Shown piece by piece: positions 35,642-43,468 of a stretch of 64,000 nt of DNA. The DNA lies in contig NZ_BOOQ01000057.1 in the NCBI RefSeq assembly GCF_016863315.1, positions 18,004 to 82,003 of the forward strand, written 5' to 3'. Within the stretch, counting starts at the first letter, position 1, and each line of letters begins with the position of its first letter. The stretch is from Planotetraspora silvatica (GTDB lineage: Bacteria > Actinomycetota > Actinomycetes > Streptosporangiales > Streptosporangiaceae). The notes below the pieces were generated by a model, which saw only the letters and a program-made list of their open reading frames with translations, was not told where the DNA came from and searched no databases. The position numbers and the translations under genes were made by a program.

Positions 35642-36532
35642 TCAGCCGTGGGCGGGGCCGAGGTCGTGGATCGTCTGGGCGAGTGCTCGGATCAGGTCGG
35701 TTTCGGCCTCGGTCTGCCATATCAGGGCGTAGGTCAGGCGTGGCATGTCCGGCATGGGTAGCCACTGCAGGTGCGCCATCGCCCAATATCGGGTGACGTG
35801 GGCGGGGAAGTTGTGGACGATCTCGCCGGTGCTGACCAGGTGGATCAGCTCGTCGGGGTTGGTGATGGCTTCGATCCGTTCGATGGTCTGGCCACGCGGG
35901 GTGTGGAAGGGGAGGTAGCTGTTCTCCCAGTAGTCCGGCATGTGGGGGGCGGTGGCGTGTCGGAAGTCGCCGAGCGCTTCCAGGGGTACGGAGGACCGGC
36001 CGGCCAATTCGTGCTCGGCGGAGACGGCGAGGACTCGTGGGTCGGTGAACAGGATCGGGCCCACGGTGAGATCGGGTTCTTCCACGGGTAGCCAGGCGAT
36101 CAGTACGTCCATGTCGCCGTTGCGGAGCCCGGCGAACGGGTCGATGAAGGGGGTGCGGCGCAACTGCAGTTCCCATTGCGGGTGCCGGTCGCGGAATGCC
36201 CGCCAGTAAGGATGCAGGTCGTGGACGTTGAAGGGCAGCATGCCCACCCGCAGCCGCGCGTTGATGCCGCGGGATGCCATCCGGGCGCGTTCGAGGCTTT
36301 CGTGTAGGCCCGCGTAAACCGGGAGCAGGTCGTCGCGCAACTGTCGGCCGACCGGGGTCAGGCGGACCTGGCGGCGGTTGGAGCGGTCGAACAACGGGGA
36401 CCCGATGCGGCGTTCCTGCTGGCTGATCGCCTGGCTGACCCGCGCCTGGGACACGTGGAGCCGGGCGGCCGTTCGGCCGAAGTGCAGCTCCTCGGCCAGG
36501 GTCAGAAAGATCTCGATGTCCCTAAGTTCCAT
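35642..36532 (-). CDS. LysR-family regulator
   Basis: A 296-residue LysR protein with an N-terminal winged helix (LRDIEIFLTLAEELHFGRTAARL, i.e. residues 2-24, then QARVSQAISQQERRIG) and a periplasmic-binding-protein-like effector domain (90-290). First gene right of the tRNA-Thr; divergent from the hemerythrin-domain gene and may regulate it. Effector unknown. Confidence 0.85.
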   Translation of the reverse strand: MELRDIEIFLTLAEELHFGRTAARLHVSQARVSQAISQQERRIGSPLFDRSNRRQVRLTPVGRQLRDDLLPVYAGLHESLERARMASRGINARLRVGMLPFNVHDLHPYWRAFRDRHPQWELQLRRTPFIDPFAGLRNGDMDVLIAWLPVEEPDLTVGPILFTDPRVLAVSAEHELAGRSSVPLEALGDFRHATAPHMPDYWENSYLPFHTPRGQTIERIEAITNPDELIHLVSTGEIVHNFPAHVTRYWAMAHLQWLPMPDMPRLTYALIWQTEAETDLIRALAQTIHDLGPAHG

Positions 36533-36664
36533 GTTGTTCCTAGTCGCGTTATAAGCGCCAAGTTATCGGATCGCACGGAATCCCACGTTGATGCTGGCAC
36601 GCCGCCACTCCACAGTGGGAGACGTCCAAGACCGCAAGTGGTGGCCCCGTCGAAGGAGTTGGCC

Positions 36665-37426
36665 GTGAGCGACGCGCTCGACACGACGGCGATGTATGCG
36701 ATGCATGACGCGCTGCGCCGGGAAGCCGAGCACCTGGCCAGAGTCACCACCCTGGTCGGCGCCGACCAGGGCGCCGTCCTGCGCACAGCCGCCGGCTGGG
36801 ACCTGTTCAAGACCGCCCTGCACATCCACCACACCGCCGAGGACGACGTGCTGTGGCCCATGCTGCGCCAGATCCTGGCCGACCGGCCAGCCGACCTGAC
36901 GCTGCTGGAGGCGATGGAGGCAGAACACGCCGCCATCGACCAGGTCATCGAGGCGATCGATGAGGTACTGGCCGCGTCCGAGGACGGGTTGGACCGGCTC
37001 GGAGATCTCACCGATTCCCTGGTCACCGGCCTCACCGGACACCTCAGGCACGAGGAGGACCAGGCGCTTCCGCTGATTCAGGCGGCCGTCACCCAGGAGC
37101 AGTGGAATCGCTTCGGGCGGATCCACGCCCAGCGGATCGGTCCCGCCGTACCCAGAATCCTGCCGTGGCTCCTGGACGGCGCGAGCGACCAGACCGTCGC
37201 CGCAATGCTGGCGCAACTCACCGAACCGGCGCGCCAGGTCTACCAGCACCAGTGGCGACCTGCCTATGCGGCCCTCGACCGCTGGCATCAGCGGAAGGAA
37301 CGATCATCACCGGCGGCATCGGTCAGGTTTGAAGAAGCACCGGTCGGGCCGCCGCTTCTACCGTTGAGTGACACGCGCGCCGGGGTGGCGTCCGGGGCCT
37401 GCCTGGATGCCCGGCCGGGCACATGA
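36665..37426 (+). CDS. Hemerythrin HHE-domain protein
   Basis: A 253-residue four-helix protein. Iron ligands are suggested by an N-terminal MHDALRREAEH, HIHHTAEDDVLWP, EHAAIDQVIEAID and HLRHEEDQALPLI, the spacing of HHE/hemerythrin domains that bind a non-heme di-iron centre. The last 90 residues form a helical extension and a loose tail. GTG 36665 has AAGGAG 7-8 bases upstream. The likely role is O2/NO/redox sensing or storage (inferred). Confidence 0.8.
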   Translation: MSDALDTTAMYAMHDALRREAEHLARVTTLVGADQGAVLRTAAGWDLFKTALHIHHTAEDDVLWPMLRQILADRPADLTLLEAMEAEHAAIDQVIEAIDEVLAASEDGLDRLGDLTDSLVTGLTGHLRHEEDQALPLIQAAVTQEQWNRFGRIHAQRIGPAVPRILPWLLDGASDQTVAAMLAQLTEPARQVYQHQWRPAYAALDRWHQRKERSSPAASVRFEEAPVGPPLLPLSDTRAGVASGACLDARPGT

Positions 37427-37476
37427 CCACCCATGCGCCGCATAACCATCTTTGTAAATTTGTAAAGGAGTAAGGC

Positions 37477-37890
37477 ATGAAGGCACACGTCAGCTCGATC
37501 CTTCTTGGCGTCCGGGACATGGATCGGGCCAAGCAGTTCTACACCGAGGGGCTCGGCTGGAAGATCCAGAGCGACTTCGGGATCTCGGTGTTCTTCGAAT
37601 CGGACGGCGCCTCGCGGGTCGGCTTCTACAGCCGTGAAGGCCTGGCCGCTCAGGTGGGTTCGGACCAGGAAGGCAGCGGCTTCAGCGGACTGGTCCTGAC
37701 CTACGTCGTCCGCAGCGAGACGCGGGTCGACGAGGTCATGGCGGAGGCCGAGAAGGCCGGCGCCACGGTCCTCAAGCCCGCCGGCGCTCTGCCGTGGGGC
37801 GGGTACGGCGGCACCTTCGCCGACCCGGACGGCTACATCTGGAGCCTCGGTTACAGCCCCAAGGGCACCGACCAGCCCTACGCGGAGTAG
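37477..37890 (+). CDS. VOC-family (glyoxalase-like) protein
   Basis: A 137-residue VOC protein with two beta-alpha-beta-beta-beta modules: SSILLGVRDMDRAKQFYTEG at the start and GGYGGTFADPDGYIWSLGY at the end, the usual metal-site region (Glu/His positions not all clear). AAAGGAGT precedes the ATG. Could be a dioxygenase, a lyase or an antibiotic-binding protein; substrate unknown. Confidence 0.82.
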   Translation: MKAHVSSILLGVRDMDRAKQFYTEGLGWKIQSDFGISVFFESDGASRVGFYSREGLAAQVGSDQEGSGFSGLVLTYVVRSETRVDEVMAEAEKAGATVLKPAGALPWGGYGGTFADPDGYIWSLGYSPKGTDQPYAE

Positions 37891-38002
37891 CCGCGAACTT
37901 TGTCACACAGCCGTCCGGGATGGTGGGGCGCGCTGTCGCTGCCGTCCCGGACGGCTGTGACCCCGAGTTCCGGTGAACCGGCAGGACGAACAGGAGAAGG
38001 TC

Positions 38003-38437
38003 ATGAAGTTTCGGGCCCACGTTGAGCCACCTGAGCCCATGCGGGGCCTAGAAGTTCCGTCCGAGGTGGTAGCAGCGCTCGGCGGGGGCCCGCGGCCGCC
38101 CGTGACGATCACAGTCAACGGGCACTCCTGGAAGAGCCGGGTCGCCCTCCTGCGCGGCCGCCACCTGCTCGGTCTCAGCAATGCCAACCGGCAGGCCGCA
38201 GGTGTTGCGATCGGCGACGAGGTCGAGGTCGAATTGGAGCTCGACACCGAGCCGCGCGTCGTCGTTGAGCCAGAGGACTTCGCACAGGCTCTGGACGCCG
38301 ACCCCGTCGTCCGCGCCGCGTACGACGATCTCGCGTATAGCCACAAACGTGAGCATGTACGCGCCATCGAGAGCGCGAAGAAGCCCGAGACGCGCCGGCG
38401 GCGTATCGAGAAAGCCATCGCCACCCTGCGGGGCTGA
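38003..38437 (+). CDS. DUF1905 / YdeI-type protein
   Basis: A 144-residue protein: residues 1-90 match DUF1905 (beta-barrel, FRAHVEP...VTITVNGHSWKSRVALLRGRHLLGLS in parts) and 95-144 match the C-terminal OmdA/YdeI-like helix pair (AYDDLAYSHKREHVRAIESAK). ATG 38003 is preceded by AGGAGAAGG, so the upstream ATG at 37973 is not used. Function unknown. Confidence 0.78.
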   Translation: MKFRAHVEPPEPMRGLEVPSEVVAALGGGPRPPVTITVNGHSWKSRVALLRGRHLLGLSNANRQAAGVAIGDEVEVELELDTEPRVVVEPEDFAQALDADPVVRAAYDDLAYSHKREHVRAIESAKKPETRRRRIEKAIATLRG

Positions 38438-38517
38438 CCCCGAAAGTATGACTCCGGCGGCAATGCAATCACCGTGCGGAGGCATCACCCTGCCCGACTC
38501 TCCCCGAAACAGCAGAT

Positions 38518-38727
38518 ATGGCGAAACGCCTTCCGACCGGTCTGTACTTGTTTCTTGCCTTTGAGTTCGCGTCGGGCGCCGTGACCAAGTACTGGGCCGC
38601 GCCGGCCCACCTCGTCATCATGGGCATCCTCGCGCTGGCCAACTGGCCCGCCGACTGGCGCGACCTCCTGCGGGCTCCTGCCGGCGAGGAGTGGATCCCT
38701 GTGCTGGTCGAGCAGGCAGCGAACTGA
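38518..38727 (+). pseudogene. DoxX-like gene with an internal in-frame deletion
   Basis: The 69-residue ORF starts like a DoxX-family quinol-oxidase-related membrane protein (LYLFLAFEFASGAVTKYW) and continues directly into the family's last helix and tail (APAHLVIMGILALANWPADWRDLL). The two middle helices, about 60 residues in normal members (from family knowledge), are missing. It may still be translated but is unlikely to function. The Shine-Dalgarno is weak. Confidence 0.6.
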
Positions 38728-38806
38728 GTTCCGTGGCCCGACGGTGTCACCGCGGGCCACGGCGTCCGACCTTCCTCACCCGTATCCGGAACAGGAGACC
38801 CGACGC

Positions 38807-39250
38807 ATGAAGGCCCCGCCTCGATCGCTCGCGCAGCGCATACAGGACACCCGGCGCCGCCTCGACGAAGACGTCGACGCCTGGGTGGCCACCGCCGACC
38901 GAGCGGGCACGCCGTATCTGGTGCCGCTGTCGTTCCTCTGGGACGACGAGACGCTGTTGATCTCGACGGCGGCGGGCAATCCCACGGCCCGCAATCTCCG
39001 TGCCGGCAGCCGGGTCCGGCTCACGATCGGGCCGACCCGCGACGTGGTCCTGATCGAAGGATCCGCGGTCGTCGCCGACGGGATCACCGACGAGGTCGCC
39101 GACGCGTTCGCGGCCAAGACCGGGTTCGACCCCCGCGAGCAGCGCGACTACCCGTACTTCCACATCCTGCCGGAACTGATCCAGGCCTGGCGCGAGGTCA
39201 ACGAGATCGCAGGACGGGATCTAATGGTCAACGGCAAGTGGCAGACGTAG
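38807..39250 (+). CDS. Pyridoxamine 5'-phosphate oxidase-like flavin/F420 protein
   Basis: A 147-residue split-barrel protein: DAWVATADRAGTPYLVPLSFLWDDE is the opening strand pair, and TARNLRAGSRVRLTIG is the cofactor-binding region. Relatives use FMN or F420 to reduce small molecules. ATG 38807 follows AGGAG by 10 bases. The 3' end overlaps a decayed minus-strand ORF. Confidence 0.78.
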   Translation: MKAPPRSLAQRIQDTRRRLDEDVDAWVATADRAGTPYLVPLSFLWDDETLLISTAAGNPTARNLRAGSRVRLTIGPTRDVVLIEGSAVVADGITDEVADAFAAKTGFDPREQRDYPYFHILPELIQAWREVNEIAGRDLMVNGKWQT

Positions 39251-39476
39251 CGTCGATGGCGGCTTCCATCTCGCGTTTCACCGTGCTGATCTGGTCGTCC
39301 ACGTCGCGGATCTCTACGGGAAGCATGAACTCCCGGGTGAACAGCGGATCGGAGCCGTACTCGGCGCGCCAGTGCGCCCGGAAGAACGGGGAGCCGATCA
39401 GCCGTTCGCCTTGGGCTCTCTTCGATGACCAGGCGTTTCTGTCACTGGTAGACCGCTCTGGGCGCCTCCGATCTTG
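39228..39476 (-). pseudogene. Decayed C-terminal coding remnant
   Basis: The minus-strand frame is open for 82 codons to a TGA at 39228 and is protein-like (GERLIGSPFFRAHWRAEYG..., DPLFTREFMLPVEIRDVDDQ). It has no plausible start and ends upstream at a TAG. It looks like the C-terminus of a gene whose front was lost. Family not recognised. Confidence 0.4.
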
Positions 39477-39551
39477 CTAACACGCTTGCGGGGTCGCCGA
39501 GCAGGTCAGGGATGGTTGTGCCCGGTTGTTACCCTGAGGGGCGTGGACCGG

Positions 39552-40370
39552 ATGGAGACGCGCGAGGTGGAGTACTTCGTCGCGGTCGCGGAGGAACTGC
39601 ACTTCGGGCGGGCGGCCGAGCGGCTCGGCATCGCGCAGCCGCCGCTGTCGCGGACCATCGGCCGGCTCGAACGCCGGCTCGGCGTCCGGCTGTTCGAGCG
39701 GACCAGCCGCCGCGTCGATCTGACCGACGCGGGCGGCGTGTTCCTGGCCGAGTGCCGCCGGGTGCTCGACGCGATGGACACGGCCGTACGGCAGACCCGG
39801 CGCGCCGCCCAGCAGCAGCGGCTGGTCGTCACCACCAGGCCTGGAACCGGTCCCGGACTGCTCGCCGAGGTGGTGCGGGCCTACGAGCGGCTGCCCGGCG
39901 CGGTGCCGGTCGAGGTGGTCTTCACCCACGACCAGCTCGGCGTGCTGCGCAGCGGCGCCGCGGACGTGGGGCTGATGTGCGGGCGCGATGACCTCGGGGG
40001 AATGACGAGCGTCGATGTGGCCGAGGAGTCCGCGGTGGTGCTGCTGCCGCCCGATCACCGCCTGGCCGGGCGGTCCGCGGTGGCGCTCGCCGAGCTGACC
40101 CGGGAGGACGCCTACCGTGATTCCGTCCCGCCGTACCCGCTCGACCAGATCGTCGACCTGGTCTCCTTCGGCCGGTTGATCGTGGTCGTCGGAGTGAGTG
40201 CCACCAACCGGATCGGCGACTGCGTCGTGGCGGTGCCGGTCCCCGACGTCCCGGCGACCCGGCTGGTGCTGGCGTGGCCGGACGGCGGCCAGAACCCGGC
40301 GCGGACGCTGTTCGTCCGGACCGCGAAGGCGGTCGCGGCGGGCCGCGCCACGCTGGGCCGCGCCTCCTAG
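39552..40370 (+). CDS. LysR-family regulator
   Basis: A 272-residue LysR protein with a standard N-terminal helix-turn-helix (EYFVAVAEELHFGRAAERL, IAQPPLSRTIGRLERRLG) and an effector domain from about 90. ATG 39552 gives the family N-terminus; GTG 39543 is also possible (TGAGGGG lies upstream of both). It is tail to tail with the SDR at 40367 (overlap 4 bases) and may regulate it. Confidence 0.85.
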   Translation: METREVEYFVAVAEELHFGRAAERLGIAQPPLSRTIGRLERRLGVRLFERTSRRVDLTDAGGVFLAECRRVLDAMDTAVRQTRRAAQQQRLVVTTRPGTGPGLLAEVVRAYERLPGAVPVEVVFTHDQLGVLRSGAADVGLMCGRDDLGGMTSVDVAEESAVVLLPPDHRLAGRSAVALAELTREDAYRDSVPPYPLDQIVDLVSFGRLIVVVGVSATNRIGDCVVAVPVPDVPATRLVLAWPDGGQNPARTLFVRTAKAVAAGRATLGRAS

Positions 40371-41143
40371 ACGAGTCCGAATCCGAGCTGGGTCGCGCCT
40401 CCGTCGGAGGCCAGTTCGACACCCGTGATGTAGCTGCTGGCCGGTGAGGCGAGGAAGAGCGCGGCCGCGGCCTGCTCCTCGGGCAGGGAAAAGCGGCGGA
40501 GCGGGATCGGCGCCACGTGATCCGCCCGCCACTGTTCCCGCGCCGCCGCGTCCAGACCGGACGCGGCGAGGGCGGCGTCCACCGCGGGCGTGTCCGTGGA
40601 GCCGGGGGCCAGCGCGTTGACCCGGATACCGCGATCGCTCAGCTCGTTGGCCCAGGAACGGGCGAAGGACCGGACCGCGGCCTTGGACGCGGAGTAGACA
40701 CTCAGCCCCTTCTGACCGCTGGTGGAGGCCATCGACGTGACCAGCACGATGGACGCGCCGTCGTTGAGCAACGGGAGCGCCTTCTGCACCGTGTACACGG
40801 TGCCCTTCACGTTGATGCCGAAGATCTTGTCCATGTGCTCGTCGGTGACGTCCGCCAGGCCGACGAACTCGCCGAACCCGACGTTGGCCACCACGGCGTC
40901 GATCCGGTGGCCGTCCTCGGACACCCTGGCGTACAGCCGGTCCACGTCCCCGGGGTCGGTGACGTCGCCGCGCACCCCGACCGCGCCGTGGCCGATCTTC
41001 GCGACGGCGATGTCCAGTTCCCCCTGCCTGCGGCCGGTGATGTAGACGTGTGCGCCCTCCTCGGCGAACCGTTGCGCCGTGGCGAGCCCGATCCCCGTGC
41101 TGCCGCCGGTGACGACCGCGACCCTGTCGGCGAGCTGTCCCAT
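40367..41143 (-). CDS. Short-chain dehydrogenase/reductase
   Basis: A 258-residue classical SDR: TGGSTGIG (12-19), VANVG in place of NNAG, Ser in VTSMAST, and YSASKAA (Tyr-x-x-x-Lys). The C-terminal SSYITGVELASDGG is typical. The substrate is unknown. ATG 41143 is chosen because AGGAG lies just upstream on the minus strand (GCAGGAGTTCAGC). Confidence 0.88.
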   Translation of the reverse strand: MGQLADRVAVVTGGSTGIGLATAQRFAEEGAHVYITGRRQGELDIAVAKIGHGAVGVRGDVTDPGDVDRLYARVSEDGHRIDAVVANVGFGEFVGLADVTDEHMDKIFGINVKGTVYTVQKALPLLNDGASIVLVTSMASTSGQKGLSVYSASKAAVRSFARSWANELSDRGIRVNALAPGSTDTPAVDAALAASGLDAAAREQWRADHVAPIPLRRFSLPEEQAAAALFLASPASSYITGVELASDGGATQLGFGLV

Positions 41144-41346
41144 GCTGAACTCCTGCTGTTTGACCCGTTGCGAACACTTCGAGTTCACCACCGGGATCAT
41201 GGGAGACCAATGATGACCCGGGTATCAGGCGATGCGTCCCAGGTATCGATGACCTGCTGCTTCGTTCAGGAGTGAGGTTCGAAGACCGGGGTGAACGGGT
41301 GGGAGCGCGTCCCAGAAACGCAGCGCCCACCGGCGCCGATCGAACG

Positions 41347-41527
41347 GTGCAGCGCCCCGACGTCCAGGCGTTCGCCGGCGCACTCCAAGGTGCGCAGGCG
41401 TCACGAGGGATCTTCATCGCCACCACCCGTTTTTCCCGGGCGACGTGGACTTCGCCGAAAAGGTCCTTCACGAATCACCCTGATCGACGGTCGCCGTCTC
41501 GAAGAACTGATGGTCGCCTACGACTGA
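41347..41527 (+). pseudogene. Frameshifted remnant of an Mrr-type restriction endonuclease
   Basis: One frame reads VQRPDVQAFAGALQGAQAS then RGIFIATTRFS, the core of the Mrr catalytic domain. The continuation DVDFAEKV is in a second frame, and the terminal RITLIDGRRLEELMV is in a third segment, matching the Mrr C-terminus (PF04471). At least two indels separate them and the N-terminal domain is absent. This is a dead Mrr gene left in the island. Confidence 0.65.
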
Positions 41528-41682
41528 GGTGCACAAGAGGCCGAAACAGTGATCACCCGATCAGGGCGGCGAGACAACGATGGACGGGCGCTCCTGTGGC
41601 AGGAACTGCTGTCGGGCATGGCCTCTGAACTCCCCGGCCGGGCCGGAGCGCGGCGCCCGGCTGGGGGGGATGTGGTGAGCGG

Positions 41683-42093
41683 TCAGGACAGGTGCCCGAG
41701 CTGGCGTAGGGCGCCGAGGTCGTCTCGGCAGGCCCAGTGCTCGGCGATCCGGTCGCCGTCGAAGCGGACCATGTGGATCTGCTGCATGCTGAACCGCCTA
41801 CCGGTGGGCGGATGCCCGAACAACGGACCGTGCTGGGTGGCGGTGAGGGTGGCCCGGTAGGCTGCCCGGTCTCCGGCCGACAACACTTCGTGGACCTCGT
41901 AGCGGATGTCGCCGAGGGCGGAGTGCAGGAACGCGACGGTGGCCTTGAGGTTGTCGGGGCCGGGCGGAGCGGGACTGGGCGGTGCGGCGTGGTCGACGAA
42001 GTCGGTGGTGACCAGTCGGTCGGCGAGGTCGGTGTCGCCGGTTTCGAAAAGGTCGCGATAGATGCCGCGGATGATCTCCTCGTGCCTGGTCAT
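41683..42093 (-). CDS. SnoaL-like / ester cyclase-type protein
   Basis: A 136-residue SnoaL-fold protein: EIIRGIYRDLFETGDTDLADRLVTTDFVDH at the start (in pieces) and GRRFSMQQIHMVRFDGDRIAEHW at the end, the usual cone-shaped NTF2-like pocket. Substrate unknown. Its ATG overlaps the stop of the DUF6069 gene by 4 bases, so the two are co-translated. The divergent TetR gene probably controls both. Confidence 0.8.
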   Translation of the reverse strand: MTRHEEIIRGIYRDLFETGDTDLADRLVTTDFVDHAAPPSPAPPGPDNLKATVAFLHSALGDIRYEVHEVLSAGDRAAYRATLTATQHGPLFGHPPTGRRFSMQQIHMVRFDGDRIAEHWACRDDLGALRQLGHLS

Positions 42094-42536
42094 CGCGCCT
42101 CCCGGCGAGCTTGCAAGGTGTAGAGGGCGACGCATGCGGCGCCGGCCATCAGCGGGACGTGGAACAGGTACTCGATGCGGGCCAGGCCCGCGAAGTCGTG
42201 GTGGTCCAGGACGCGGTGCAGGTTGTCGTGCGGCCACCAGCTCAGCAGCATGAAGCAGACGCTCACATAGAGCGCCCAGGCCTGCCCGGCGGATTTGGCC
42301 GTGCGTCGCGCTGCGGGCAGACCGACGATGGCGTACGCGACGCCTGCGCCGAACAGCAGCGACTCGACCACGGACAGGATCAGGAAGTAGGGCAGGAGAT
42401 CCGCCGACGGGGTCATCGCGCCGGGCGGGTCCGGCCATATCACGCGGCCGAGGGCGAAGGCCGCCAGGGCGGCGATACCGGCGGCGGACGCCGCAGTGAT
42501 CCGAGTGGCGCGGGCGGGGGTCGGTAGGGTCGTCAT
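42090..42536 (-). CDS. DUF6069-like four-helix membrane protein
   Basis: A 148-residue membrane protein with four hydrophobic segments (about 14-33, 48-70, 86-100 and 122-142) and a conserved-looking WWPHDNLHRVLDHHDF loop, consistent with the DUF6069 type. First gene of the two-gene unit with the SnoaL-like protein. Function unknown. Confidence 0.65.
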   Translation of the reverse strand: MTTLPTPARATRITAASAAGIAALAAFALGRVIWPDPPGAMTPSADLLPYFLILSVVESLLFGAGVAYAIVGLPAARRTAKSAGQAWALYVSVCFMLLSWWPHDNLHRVLDHHDFAGLARIEYLFHVPLMAGAACVALYTLQARREAR

Positions 42537-42550
42537 TGGCTACTCACTCA

Positions 42551-42590
42551 GGTGACTAGAACGACATTACGGTGACTAGAATGAGATTAA
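42551..42590. promoter_or_regulatory. Two 20-bp direct repeats, likely TetR operator
   Basis: ggtgactagaacgacattac (42551-42570) and ggtgactagaatgagattaa (42571-42590) are adjacent direct repeats with 16 of 20 bases shared, followed by a third GGTGA. They fill the 55-bp gap between the divergent genes and include the TAGAAT -10 of the TetR gene. Confidence 0.6.
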
Positions 42591-42591
42591 G

Positions 42592-43227
42592 GTGAACGGC
42601 GTGGCGGCGCAAGACGGTTCCCGGCCCAATCGACGCCAGATCCAGGCGGCCCAGACCCGCCGGGACATCATCCTGGCCGCGTCGAAACTGTTCACCCAGC
42701 ATGGATACGCGCACACCTCGGTCGCCGAGATTGCCCGGGAGGCCGGCGTGGCCGTACAAACGATCTACGCGAGTGTCGGCACCAAACCGCAATTGATCAC
42801 CGCGATGCTCGACGAGGTGGACGCCATCGCCGAGATCCCGCAACTGGCCGCACAGATGCAGCGATCAGACGACGCCCACGAGGTCATCTCGCTGGTGGTG
42901 CGCCTGACCCGCCAACTCAACGAGCGCTGCCACGACATCATCGCCGGACTGCGTTCAGGTGCCCACGTCGACGCCGACCTCGCCGCCGCGTACGCCGCCG
43001 GAGCCGCCCGCCACCGCGACGGATCCACCGCCTGCGCCAAACGCCTCGCACGGCTCAACGCCCTACGCCCCGGATTGGACACCGCGACCGCCGCCACCAC
43101 AATCGCGGTGCTGCTGTCCACCGACAGTTACGCGCAACTCCACACCGAACACGGCTGGCCGTACGACCGGTGCGAAAAGTGGCTGCGCGATACCCTCAAC
43201 CAGCTACTCCTGCCGGCTACGACCTAA
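42592..43227 (+). CDS. TetR-family regulator
   Basis: A 211-residue TetR protein: N-terminal helix-turn-helix at about 22-68 (RRDIILAASKLFTQHGY, VAEIAREAGVAVQTIYASVG) and a helical ligand-binding domain. GTG 42592 sits 9 bases after TAGAAT, consistent with a leaderless start; GTG 42601 is also possible. Divergent from the DUF6069/SnoaL unit. Confidence 0.85.
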   Translation: MNGVAAQDGSRPNRRQIQAAQTRRDIILAASKLFTQHGYAHTSVAEIAREAGVAVQTIYASVGTKPQLITAMLDEVDAIAEIPQLAAQMQRSDDAHEVISLVVRLTRQLNERCHDIIAGLRSGAHVDADLAAAYAAGAARHRDGSTACAKRLARLNALRPGLDTATAATTIAVLLSTDSYAQLHTEHGWPYDRCEKWLRDTLNQLLLPATT

Positions 43228-43241
43228 AACCGTCGAGTCTG

Positions 43242-43313
43242 AAGGCGGCGCCATGCGAGAAGGCCCCTGAACAGGCATTTGCCGTCAGGGGCCTGGTGAT
43301 TTGCCGGGTCATG
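43242..43313 (+). repeat. Right copy of the tRNA-Thr 3'-end/terminator repeat (att-like)
   Basis: Begins AAGGCGGC-G-CCA, mimicking the tRNA acceptor end, and continues through the same hairpin (aggcccctga with tcaggggcct) to CCGGGTCATG. No other part of the tRNA is present. It matches 35433-35505 in the same orientation and would be the distal scar of an insertion at tRNA-Thr. Confidence 0.65.
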
Positions 43314-43446
43314 CGGTCTCTTCGGTGGCTTTGGGAGTCGCCGGCTCCCGTTCCCCAGGAGAGCGCCGGTCCCGCCATCGCTGAACAGGCCACAGGCCCA
43401 GACGTGTCCGGGGTTACTGGCACAACGATTGCGCGTACCGTCTCCA

Positions 43447-43468
43447 CGCCCGGGGGTCGACCCGGGCG
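43447..43468 (-). terminator. Hairpin after the AHSA1/ester-cyclase gene
   Basis: An 8-bp GC stem (43447-43454 with 43461-43468) and 6-base loop immediately after the minus-strand stop. Confidence 0.55.

Noticed and set aside
35259..36176. Minus-strand ORF containing LGESNPRPSVYKTDALPIEL
   Set aside because: That peptide is the well-known spurious translation of the complement of a tRNA-Thr gene; the rest is the shadow of the LysR gene.
35446..43320. Active integrative element
   Set aside because: No integrase, excisionase, relaxase or replication gene lies between the repeats, so only att-like scars can be claimed.
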